Origin: an uncultured Clostridia bacterium
Lineage (GTDB): Bacteria > Bacillota > Clostridia > TANB77 > CAG-508
Assembly: GCA_934180065.1 (NCBI GenBank)
Contig: CAKPRA010000051.1
Location: 1 to 10,980 of the forward strand
Direction: 5' to 3'
Length of the DNA: 10,980 nucleotides
Shown: positions 1-6,681 of the stretch, piece by piece
How positions within the stretch are numbered: the first letter of the stretch is position 1
Layout: each line of letters starts with the position of its first letter
The notes under the pieces: generated by a model
Database searches by the model: none
What the model was told of the DNA's origin: nothing
The model's input: only the letters and a program-made list of their open reading frames with translations
Made by a program: the position numbers and the translations under genes

Positions 1-13
1 TTAAATAAACTGA

Positions 14-41
14 ATATGTGGATATATATATATCCACATAT
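14..41. repeat. 28-bp perfect palindrome
   Basis: A perfect inverted repeat with half-site ATATGTGGATATAT, centred between 27 and 28. It lies about 66 bases upstream of the -35 box of the surface-protein gene. It is not followed by a T-run on either strand, so it is a poor intrinsic terminator. It could be the end of an upstream unit, an operator or a cruciform-prone AT dyad. The sequence shows the symmetry; the role is unknown. Confidence 0.6.
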
Positions 42-106
42 CCTACTTTACTAAATTAATATATTTAAATAGTAGCAGTTGATATCCTTAAAATTTCAAT
101 TTTTTG

Positions 107-135
107 TTGTAAAAAAATATTATTTATGACATAAT
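107..135 (+). promoter_or_regulatory. Putative sigma-A promoter of the surface-protein gene
   Basis: The -35 candidate TTGTAA (107-112) and -10 candidate CATAAT (130-135) are separated by exactly 17 bases. The -35 matches the consensus at 4 of 6 positions and the -10 at 5 of 6. The -10 lies about 40 bases before the start codon, with a strong ribosome binding site between. AT-rich sequence produces such matches by chance, so this is a plausible rather than a proven call. Confidence 0.5.
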
Positions 136-174
136 GTATATTGTAAAAAATTAAATAAAAGGAGGGCTTTTTAT

Positions 175-2016
175 ATGAAAAAAGCAATTATTATTATTGT
201 TTCAGTTTTAGTTTTAGCTATTGGAACATGTACTTGTTTATATTTCTTCACAGATGTTTTCAATTTTCTAAAACCAGCTAGTAACAATTTTTCAATTCAA
301 GCCAAGAAATTATTTGGCGCAAAAGAAGAAAACAGCTATTCAGATTACCTAAAAAGTATTGAAAAATTAAAAGCTAAAGATTCTTCTTATAAGGCTGAAG
401 GTAATGTTTCATTAAATGTTTCATTACCAAGCAAAATGTTAGATTATTCTACACAAAATTTATTAAATTCTTCTAGTGTAAAATGGTCTGGAAGTTATGA
501 TGCAAACTCAAAAGCAGTAGCTAATAACATTGGTCTTTCTTACAAAGGTTCAGAAATGATTTCATTAGATACTTTACTAAAAGGTAATACTGTTAGTATC
601 GGATGTAGTGATTTATATGACAAAAAATTAACATTTGATATGTCAAAATATGAATCATTCTGCAAAACAAATAATATTGAAGTTGATCAAGATCAATTAA
701 AATCTATACAAGATTCTCTAAAATTACTTCAAGGTCAAGATTCAAAAAATTATTCAGAAATGATATATGACTTATTCTATCTTACAGAAGATGAATATAA
801 AGCATTAGATAAAAATTATGGAGATTTACTAACAACTCTTATTGATAAAGATAAATATACATCTAAGAAAAATCAAAAAGTTTCTGTTGGTGATGATGAA
901 ATAAAAACAACAGCTTATTCATTAACATTATCAGGAAATGATGCATATAACTATTTAACAAAATTAACAGAAAAAGCTAAAGATGATAGTACTTTAAAAG
1001 ACTTAATAATAAAGAAATATAAAATATTAAAAGATTATAATAATACATATATTCAAGCTTTAGATGAAAGCACAGATAAAGATGTTTTACCAGATTTATC
1101 AAATTCTGATATTGAAAAATTTATAGATGAATTTTTAAAAGAGCTTGAAGATTCTAAAGATTCTTTTTCTGAATTGAAAAAATCTTTAAAATTTACAATT
1201 TACTCTGATAAAAAACAAAATCCAGTTAAATTCGAAGTAGCTATAGTAAAAGACGCTAAAGATGACGGAAAAGTAATATTTACAGAAGATGTTGAAGATG
1301 GTAAAAATACTTATACAATAGATGTTAAAGAATTAATTAATACATTCTCAAAATCTGATGATACAGATGAAGACGATGAAGATTATTCTACATCATCATA
1401 TACAAAATCTTTAAAAAGTAGCAAAACATCTTCATTAAATGAAGTAACACCAATGGCTGATGCTATATCTAAAATAATAATTGTTGATAATTATGAAAAA
1501 TCAAATGATTCAAGAAAAGGAGAAATTTCAGTTTCTGCTAAAACATCAAGTGGAAAACAAGATATTCTTTCTATAAAATATGAGAAAGTTAATTCAAAGT
1601 CTGAATTTAAAAATAATATATCTGTTTCATCACCTTTACTATCTAGTGTTTCTTTTGATTTAGTATGTAATATTACTGGTATTGATACAGATGAACAAAA
1701 AACTGAATTTAATATTTCTGGAAAGATTCCTGCAGGTTATTCAACTTATAAATTTGATTTAAAATCTAATGGATCTATAACATATGGAAAATCTGATATT
1801 CCAGAATTAACAGAATCAAATTCAGTTGATGTATTCTCTAAATCAAAAGAAGATCTTCAAAAAATCTATACTGATGTAATTACAAATGCTTCAAATAATT
1901 TACCTAGTAAATTATCAAAATATGGAATAAGAATCACAAAAGATGATATCTTATCTACATTACCACAAACACCAACTACTCCTGAAGAAGCAGTACCAGT
2001 AGAACCAGCTGCTTAA
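175..2016 (+). CDS. Membrane-anchored extracytoplasmic protein of unknown function (613 aa)
   Basis: I do not recognise this protein with confidence. The ATG follows GGAGGG (161-166) with an 8-base spacer, which supports the start. Residues 1-3 (MKK) and a hydrophobic stretch at about 4-25 form an uncleaved signal anchor or signal peptide. Cys20 and Cys21 sit inside or at the end of that stretch, but I see no clear lipobox. The rest is hydrophilic, rich in Ser, Lys, Asp and Asn, with alternating segments suggesting beta structure at about 75-150, 335-390 and 447-545, and helical lysine-rich stretches between. A very acidic linker (about 394-403) followed by a Ser/Thr/Lys-rich stretch (to about 420) divides it into two halves. 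The C-terminus (about 596-613) is rich in Pro, Glu and Ala, like a wall-spanning or disordered tail. No LPXTG motif, catalytic motif or sugar-binding repeat is visible. It is monocistronic, between its own promoter and terminator. Confidence 0.85.
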   Translation: MKKAIIIIVSVLVLAIGTCTCLYFFTDVFNFLKPASNNFSIQAKKLFGAKEENSYSDYLKSIEKLKAKDSSYKAEGNVSLNVSLPSKMLDYSTQNLLNSSSVKWSGSYDANSKAVANNIGLSYKGSEMISLDTLLKGNTVSIGCSDLYDKKLTFDMSKYESFCKTNNIEVDQDQLKSIQDSLKLLQGQDSKNYSEMIYDLFYLTEDEYKALDKNYGDLLTTLIDKDKYTSKKNQKVSVGDDEIKTTAYSLTLSGNDAYNYLTKLTEKAKDDSTLKDLIIKKYKILKDYNNTYIQALDESTDKDVLPDLSNSDIEKFIDEFLKELEDSKDSFSELKKSLKFTIYSDKKQNPVKFEVAIVKDAKDDGKVIFTEDVEDGKNTYTIDVKELINTFSKSDDTDEDDEDYSTSSYTKSLKSSKTSSLNEVTPMADAISKIIIVDNYEKSNDSRKGEISVSAKTSSGKQDILSIKYEKVNSKSEFKNNISVSSPLLSSVSFDLVCNITGIDTDEQKTEFNISGKIPAGYSTYKFDLKSNGSITYGKSDIPELTESNSVDVFSKSKEDLQKIYTDVITNASNNLPSKLSKYGIRITKDDILSTLPQTPTTPEEAVPVEPAA

Positions 2017-2053
2017 TTATATTTCAATATATTAGATTTTATATAAGAATTTT

Positions 2054-2091
2054 AAAGGAATGTTTTCCATATTAGATAAACATTCCTTTTT
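2054..2091 (+). terminator. Rho-independent terminator of the surface-protein gene
   Basis: A perfect 12-bp stem (AAAGGAATGTTT at 2054-2065 pairing with AAACATTCCTTT at 2078-2089) has a 12-base loop and runs into TTTTT. It begins 38 bases after the stop codon of the upstream plus-strand gene. On the minus strand the stem is followed by fewer T residues, so it may only weakly stop transcription coming from the convergent nuclease remnant. Confidence 0.8.
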
Positions 2092-2151
2092 ATATAATTT
2101 AAATAGACTTTTCAATAGTTTAATTGAACAAATGTTAATATGTTTTTTATC

Positions 2152-2376
2152 TTATAATCTTTCAATTTCTTCTTCTGATATCATCTGTTTATCTTCTGGT
2201 TTTTCTTTTAATAACTCTAATTTAAAATCAGTTGATACCTCTTCTATTTTTTCTCCTGTAACATATTCTAAAAAGTTTTTTGTTATTCTTTCATTTCCGG
2301 CATTTCCGAATAAACATTTAAATATAACATCATTTGTTGGTAAATATTTTCTTTGTGCTTTACTATTTTGTATCAT
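2152..2376 (-). pseudogene. Remnant of an Rpn-family (PD-(D/E)XK) nuclease/putative transposase gene
   Basis: The 74-codon frame starts at an ATG with AAAGGA five bases upstream, so the original start appears intact. Residues 11-40 (YLPTNDVIFKCLFGNAGNE, then ITKNFLEYVTG) match the N-terminal signature of the Rpn family of recombination-promoting nucleases. Intact members are usually about 250-300 residues. Here the similarity stops near residue 64, just before the conserved block of the nuclease core (GxLDxRA-like) is expected. The last residues (SEEEIERL) resemble the usual Rpn C-terminal ending (EEIEKL-like), which suggests an internal in-frame deletion joining the two ends. The catalytic core is missing, so it cannot be an active nuclease of this family. 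The family assignment rests on motif recognition; the deletion is inference. Confidence 0.7.
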
Positions 2377-2874
2377 ATTAATCCTTTCTTATATTTTAAC
2401 ATATTAGTTAAATTTTACGCAATAGTTTAAACTACAATTATTTTTTATTTAATTATCATCCATAGTAAATTATTTTTCAGTTACAATATATGTATATATA
2501 AAAACGTTGCCTCCACAACTCGACTTAACTTTTAAAATATTATACTGTAGCTATTAATAGCTATAAAACTGTGAATAATAACTTAATTTATAATCTTTAA
2601 AATTTTATGGATTTTATTTAGATTTTAATTTTTTTGATAAAATTTTGTTTGAGCTTACAAAAATAATGCTCAGAAATAATTTTTAACTTTAAAGTTATCA
2701 AATTTAACTTTATACATAATATATCAAATTCGTTGATTTTTCAAGCTTTTTCGTATGACAAATTTCGAGAATATTCTCTCTATAATTCCCCCAATTTAAA
2801 TTAATTGATAAAAAACTTCTTCGATTTAAGTAATCACTATTAGTTCACAATATATAAGACTTTTTTTAGAGCAT
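2377..2874. other. Gene-free AT-rich intergenic region with short dyads
   Basis: I see no coding frame with family similarity and no recognisable tRNA, riboswitch or mobile element here. It holds several short perfect palindromes: 2423-2434 (TAGTTT/AAACTA), 2548-2563 (TAGCTATT/AATAGCTA), 2684-2697 (TAACTTT/AAAGTTA) and 2767-2778 (GAGAAT/ATTCTC). A small island of higher GC lies near 2503-2524. Read on the minus strand, this island gives a 4-bp stem (GTTG/CAAC) followed by TTTTT, too weak to call a terminator. Much of the region may be decayed sequence flanking the nuclease remnant. Confidence 0.5.
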
Positions 2875-2925
2875 TTGTGTAATATACATTATAAAATATA
2901 ATTTTTTATAACATATATTACACAA
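2875..2925. repeat. Long hairpin just downstream of galE
   Basis: A perfect 12-bp outer stem (TTGTGTAATATA at 2875-2886 with TATATTACACAA at 2914-2925) continues after a 2x2 internal loop into an inner 8-bp stem (TTATAAAA/TTTTATAA). It starts 9 bases after the galE stop codon, where a terminator is expected. On the minus strand, however, the stem is followed by ATGCTC rather than a T-run. The T-rich flank is on the other side. It could stabilise the 3' end of the galE transcript or act as an atypical terminator. Confidence 0.6.
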
Positions 2926-2933
2926 TTTTATTA

Positions 2934-3947
2934 TTAATTTTCTTTTTGACTCATCTCAATATATCTCCATGAATCTTTACACATATCATCTAGATTTTTT
3001 TCTGCAACCCATCCAAGCTCTATTCTAGCTTTTTCTGGATTTGCATAGCATTTTGCTATATCTCCGGCTCTACGAGGTGCTATTTTGTATTTTACTTCTT
3101 TACCAGTTGCTCTTTCAAAAGCTTTAACCATATCTAGTACACTGTAACCTGTACCTGTTCCTAGATTGTAAATATATAAACCTTCATTTTCTTTCTCAAG
3201 TTTTTCAAGTGCTTTAACATGACCCTTTGCTAAATCAACAACATGTATATAATCTCTTACACCTGTTCCATCTGGAGTATCATAATCGTTTCCAAATACA
3301 GATAGCTCTGGTAAGATTCCTGCTGCAACTCTTGCCACATATGGCATTAAATTGTTTGGAATTCCTTGTGGTTCCTCACCTATTAGTCCGCTCTCATGTG
3401 CTCCTACTGGATTAAAATATCTTAATATGCAAATATCCCATGTATTATCTGAGTTGTAAATATCCTTTAAAATTTGCTCTATAAATAGTTTTGTTGTTCC
3501 ATATGGGTTTGTTGTTCCTCCAGTTGGAAATTCTTCTGTTATTGGCATTGTTGCTGGATCTCCATATACTGTTGCTGATGAACTAAATATGAATTTTTTG
3601 CAATTGTGTGCTCTCATTACATCTAATAAAACTAGAGCTCCTGAAATATTATTCATATAGTATTCTATTGGTTTTTTTACTGATTCTCCTACTGCTTTAA
3701 ATCCCGCAAAATTTAAAACTGCATCTATTTTATTTTCAGTAAATACTTTGTTTAACTCATCTTTATTTGAGTAGTCCATTTCATAAAATTTGAAATCTTT
3801 TCCTGTTATTTTTTTTATTTTGTCTAGTACTTCTGGTTTACTGTTTGAGAAGTTATCTATAATTATGATTTCCTTCCCTGAATTTAATAATTCAACTGCT
3901 GTGTGACTGCCAATGTAGCCTGCTCCTCCTGGTAATAATATTGCCAT
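2934..3947 (-). CDS. galE: UDP-glucose 4-epimerase
   Basis: This cytoplasmic NAD-dependent extended short-chain dehydrogenase/reductase interconverts UDP-glucose and UDP-galactose. At 337 residues it is the length of E. coli GalE (338), and its key residues fall at the same numbers. These are the GGAGYIG nucleotide loop (7-13), Ser124 in the SSSATVYG block, and the catalytic pair Tyr149-xxx-Lys153. NPYGTTK, RYFNPVGAH, GVRDYIHVVDLA and PRRAGDIA are classical GalE blocks. Cys300 aligns with E. coli Tyr299, the gatekeeper residue; a small residue there is associated with acceptance of UDP-GlcNAc/UDP-GalNAc as well. The residue before the loop is Pro6, where Thr is usual (TGxxGxxG). AAGGTGA lies about 7 bases upstream of the ATG. 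It is last in its unit, 54 bases after a GT2 gene with no terminator between. It probably supplies UDP-galactose for Glf and the glycosyltransferases nearby. Confidence 0.95.
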   Translation of the reverse strand: MAILLPGGAGYIGSHTAVELLNSGKEIIIIDNFSNSKPEVLDKIKKITGKDFKFYEMDYSNKDELNKVFTENKIDAVLNFAGFKAVGESVKKPIEYYMNNISGALVLLDVMRAHNCKKFIFSSSATVYGDPATMPITEEFPTGGTTNPYGTTKLFIEQILKDIYNSDNTWDICILRYFNPVGAHESGLIGEEPQGIPNNLMPYVARVAAGILPELSVFGNDYDTPDGTGVRDYIHVVDLAKGHVKALEKLEKENEGLYIYNLGTGTGYSVLDMVKAFERATGKEVKYKIAPRRAGDIAKCYANPEKARIELGWVAEKNLDDMCKDSWRYIEMSQKEN

Positions 3948-4001
3948 ATTATTTCACCTTACCTTTCTAAAAAATTTATTATTCAAACCAATACTAATTA
4001 T

Positions 4002-4934
4002 TTACAGATTAATTTTCTTTTCGATTATATATTGAGGTCTTTGTTTTGCTTCATCATAAATTCTTCCAATATATTCAGACATAATCCATAATGATAATAA
4101 TTGAACACCTGAAAATAATGTAATACATATCATTAAAGATGTCCAGCCTGCTGACAATTCATTTAATTTAAATATATACGAAATTAAAGCATATATCAAC
4201 AGTATAATTGATAAAACAATAGTTAATATTCCTAAACATCCAACAATCTTTAATGGTTTTGTTGAAAAACTTATAATACCATCACTAGCTAATTTAAGCA
4301 TTTTCCTTAGTGGATATTTTGTTTTTCCAGCATATCTTTCTTTTCTTTCATATTCTAGAGGTACTTGATTATATCCAACCCAACTAAATAGACCCCTTAA
4401 AAATTTATTATGCTCTGGTAATGAATTTATTGTATCAACTACCTTTTTATCAACTAATCTAAAATCACCTGTATCTTTTGGTATTTCTACATCAGATAAA
4501 GCATTTAATGTTTTATAAAACATTTTTGCTGTTAACAATTTAAATGGTGATTCTCCTTTTCTACTTTTACGTTTTCCATAAATAACATCATTTCCATTTT
4601 CCCATAATGTAATCATTTCTGGTATTAGCTCAGGTGGATCTTGTAAATCTGCATCTATTATAACAATGGCATCACCTGTTGCAAATTTTAGTCCTGCTGT
4701 CACTGCACATTGATGACCAAAGTTTCTAGAAAATGATAATATTTTTAATTTTTCATCTTTTTTTGCTATATTTTCTAATATTTGTAAAGTTCTATCTTTA
4801 CTTCCATCATTTATACATATTATTTCATAATCATAATTTTTTATATTATTTAGAGTTTCTGTCACTTTTTCATAGCATTTCTCTGCTACTTCTTCCTCAT
4901 AATACATTGGTATTATAACTGATATCTTTTTCAT
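4002..4934 (-). CDS. GtrB-like GT2 glycosyltransferase (polyprenyl-phosphate sugar transferase)
   Basis: This protein resembles the GtrB/dolichol-phosphate-mannose-synthase branch of GT2, which moves a sugar from a nucleotide donor to undecaprenyl phosphate on the inner face of the membrane. With the start at 4934 it has 310 residues. The GT-A domain has SVIIPMYYEEE near the N-terminus, NDGSKD (42-47) and the metal/donor motif DADLQDPPE (94-102, Asp94, Asp96, Asp99), followed by KDTGDFRL (153-160). Two C-terminal membrane helices lie at about 229-255 and 264-286, then the typical tail SEYIGRIYDEAKQRP. A longer frame could start at 4973, but that ATG lies within the promoter and dyad and has no ribosome binding site; 4934 has GGAG six bases upstream. 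It sits 78 bases after the GT-C gene and just before galE. The sugar cannot be read from sequence; glucose, galactose or GlcNAc are possible. Confidence 0.88.
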   Translation of the reverse strand: MKKISVIIPMYYEEEVAEKCYEKVTETLNNIKNYDYEIICINDGSKDRTLQILENIAKKDEKLKILSFSRNFGHQCAVTAGLKFATGDAIVIIDADLQDPPELIPEMITLWENGNDVIYGKRKSRKGESPFKLLTAKMFYKTLNALSDVEIPKDTGDFRLVDKKVVDTINSLPEHNKFLRGLFSWVGYNQVPLEYERKERYAGKTKYPLRKMLKLASDGIISFSTKPLKIVGCLGILTIVLSIILLIYALISYIFKLNELSAGWTSLMICITLFSGVQLLSLWIMSEYIGRIYDEAKQRPQYIIEKKINL

Positions 4935-4940
4935 TATTGA

Positions 4941-4944
4941 CTCC
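4941..4944 (-). promoter_or_regulatory. Ribosome binding site deciding the GT2 start
   Basis: On the minus strand, AAAGGAG ends at 4941 with its GGAG core six bases before the ATG at 4934. No comparable site precedes the in-frame ATG at 4973, so this site fixes the shorter protein, which begins with the family-typical MKKISVIIP. Confidence 0.75.
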
Positions 4945-4956
4945 TTTATTTTATGA

Positions 4957-4981
4957 TTTATATAATAGCACATTATATAAA
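4957..4981. promoter_or_regulatory. Inverted repeat overlapping a promoter
   Basis: A perfect 10-bp inverted repeat (TTTATATAAT and ATTATATAAA) is separated by 5 bases. It covers the -10 box and most of the spacer of the putative promoter at 4962-4990. No T-run follows on the minus strand, so it is not a good terminator for the GT-C gene. A repressor operator is one reading; chance symmetry in AT-rich DNA is the other. Confidence 0.4.
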
Positions 4982-4990
4982 ATTAATCAA
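4962..4990 (-). promoter_or_regulatory. Putative sigma-A promoter of the GT2-galE unit
   Basis: On the minus strand TTGATT (4990-4985) and TATTAT (4967-4962) are spaced by exactly 17 bases, matching the consensus at 4 of 6 and 5 of 6 positions. The -10 lies about 27 bases before the preferred GT2 start. This would allow the GT2 and galE pair to be expressed separately from the GT-C gene upstream, although read-through is also likely because no terminator is visible between them. Confidence 0.5.
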
Positions 4991-5012
4991 TTTTTTATAT
5001 AAATAATATTTT

Positions 5013-6497
5013 TTAATTCATTTTTCTAAAAAAATATTTTCGTAAATTTTTACAAATATAATCTATACCATCTATAGCCAAAGCTAAATATATTGGAAAC
5101 ATTGTTAGTATATATCTTGATCTATTTTCCCAGATTAGTAAAAATACGATAATTCCTACCATTGAAATTGATAATATATATTTATAACTTGTATAATCTT
5201 TTTCTTTTATCAATTTAATACAACTAAAGATTATTAAAATTAACAATGTTAAATGCATTACTTGTGGAAAATATTTATAAACATTTGAATATTTTCCGTC
5301 ATTTAATATGCATTCATGAATTCCATTTTTATTTACTGGGTTTCTACTTAGTTTTTCTGGTGCATAGTATGTTCCATCAGTCCATGCATATTTTAATTTT
5401 ACAGTTAAATGTTTAATAAAGTCATTGCAAGTATAATTCCTCATAATTTCATTTATTTTTAACCTATCCGCTTCTCTTTTTTCTGAATAACTATCATAAG
5501 AAAGTGTATAATTTAAAAGTTCTTCGTTATAACTTCCATTATCAACTAATCCTATCATTATCCAATGCTCTATCGGCATTTTATAATTTTCTGTGTTAGA
5601 TGACTTATTTAATTGAGTATTCATAGTAACTGAAAATCCTAATAATACGACTATAGCTGTTATACCAATAATACAATAATTTTTTAATATCTTTTTATCT
5701 ATTTTTGTAAGAATTTGGTATACAACTATTGCTATAGCTATAAAAATACTTGTAATCTTCACTTTCCAAGCTATAGCTAAAGTTATTCCCATTATAATTA
5801 ATAAAATATTTTTCAATGTTGTTTTATTTTCATTTTCTTTTAAAATTAAAAATAAAAATAATATTAATGTTGAGAAAAACATTGATAAAGAATCTGTATA
5901 ATATATTGCACAATGCATATATAATGGTGTTGTTAATAAACATATTATTAATGCTAATAGTGCCTTTGATTTATTGTAAATTTTATTTATACAATAATAT
6001 AATAAGATTACTGTGGCTGTTATTATCAATGAATTAAATAATGTTGCTATGGTTATAAAATCACTACATTTAAATATGTAGGCTATTTTAAATACAACTA
6101 TATATATGACTGTAATCATTTGATTATTTGGATATTGTAATAGATATCCTGCTCCTATATCTTCACTTCCTATTGTATAGTTTTTGGCTATATTAAATAC
6201 ATCTCCCATATCCCACGATGGATTTACTTTTAGTAGCTGTCCTAATACTATTGATAATATTCCAAATATTGAAAATAACACTATATGTATGTATTTTATG
6301 TGCTCTATTTTGGGAATTATTTTTTTACTTGTAAATATTAATAGAGCTAAATATATTGCTATACCTACTATAAGGTAGATTGGATTAAATTGGTATATTA
6401 TTTGGTCATAGTTTAGTATTGCATTTTGAGTAATCCAGAAAAGCATTGATGAGAGTACGATTGGGAAGATTGTTTTTATATTTATATTATTTTTCAT
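5013..6497 (-). CDS. Multi-spanning GT-C-type membrane glycosyltransferase
   Basis: The 494-residue protein has about 11-12 hydrophobic segments and the shape of a GT-C (GT39/ArnT/PMT-like) enzyme, which transfers a sugar from a polyprenyl-phosphate donor on the outer face of the membrane. An early extracytoplasmic loop carries SWDMGD (94-99), where GT-C enzymes keep a catalytic acidic residue; Asp96 and Asp99 are candidates. Other features are QYPNNQ (121-126), YYTDSLS (199-205), a soluble stretch at about 292-405, and the C-terminal WENRSRYILTMFPIY (456-470) typical of GT39-like proteins. The ATG follows AAAGGAG with a 7-base spacer. A promoter lies directly upstream and the gene is separated from rmlB by a terminator. 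The nearest partner is the GtrB-like GT2 downstream, which may make its lipid-linked donor. Donor and acceptor are unknown; the family label is by overall pattern. Confidence 0.78.
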   Translation of the reverse strand: MKNNINIKTIFPIVLSSMLFWITQNAILNYDQIIYQFNPIYLIVGIAIYLALLIFTSKKIIPKIEHIKYIHIVLFSIFGILSIVLGQLLKVNPSWDMGDVFNIAKNYTIGSEDIGAGYLLQYPNNQMITVIYIVVFKIAYIFKCSDFITIATLFNSLIITATVILLYYCINKIYNKSKALLALIICLLTTPLYMHCAIYYTDSLSMFFSTLILFLFLILKENENKTTLKNILLIIMGITLAIAWKVKITSIFIAIAIVVYQILTKIDKKILKNYCIIGITAIVVLLGFSVTMNTQLNKSSNTENYKMPIEHWIMIGLVDNGSYNEELLNYTLSYDSYSEKREADRLKINEIMRNYTCNDFIKHLTVKLKYAWTDGTYYAPEKLSRNPVNKNGIHECILNDGKYSNVYKYFPQVMHLTLLILIIFSCIKLIKEKDYTSYKYILSISMVGIIVFLLIWENRSRYILTMFPIYLALAIDGIDYICKNLRKYFFRKMN

Positions 6498-6520
6498 AGT
6501 TGTTCTCCTTTACTTTTGAT

Positions 6521-6549
6521 ATTATATAATTTTTTTATTTTAATAACAA
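6521..6549 (-). promoter_or_regulatory. Putative sigma-A promoter of the GT-C gene
   Basis: On the minus strand TTGTTA (6549-6544) and a consensus TATAAT (6526-6521) are exactly 17 bases apart. The -10 lies 23 bases upstream of the ATG, with the ribosome binding site between them. Its position between the rmlB terminator and the GT-C gene makes this the best promoter candidate in the window. Confidence 0.62.
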
Positions 6550-6633
6550 TACCCTAATAAATTTTATTTTACACATTATATTCTTTTACTAATCCTATTA
6601 CAACATATTATAATTCTGACATTTCTATAAAAT

Positions 6634-6673
6634 AAAACAAGCAAAGAATATCTTAATTTTCTCTGCTTGTTTT
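6634..6673 (-). terminator. Rho-independent terminator of rmlB
   Basis: A 14-bp stem with one mismatch (6634-6647 with 6660-6673; core ACAAGCA/TGCTTGT) and a 12-base loop begins 8 bases after the rmlB stop. On the minus strand it ends in TTTT followed by ATTTTAT, a moderate U-tract. It separates the glf-GT2-rmlB unit from the GT-C gene, which has its own promoter. Confidence 0.75.
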
Positions 6674-6681
6674 TATATTAA

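Noticed and set aside
2060..2407. Plus-strand frame of 115 codons
   Set aside because: It is the antisense of the Rpn remnant and starts inside the terminator hairpin. Its composition is hydrophobic and Ser/Phe-rich, as expected of a shadow, and it has no ribosome binding site.
4935..4973. N-terminal extension of the GT2 gene to the ATG at 4973
   Set aside because: The 13 extra residues are absent from the family, the ATG overlaps the promoter and dyad, and the ribosome binding site lies before 4934.
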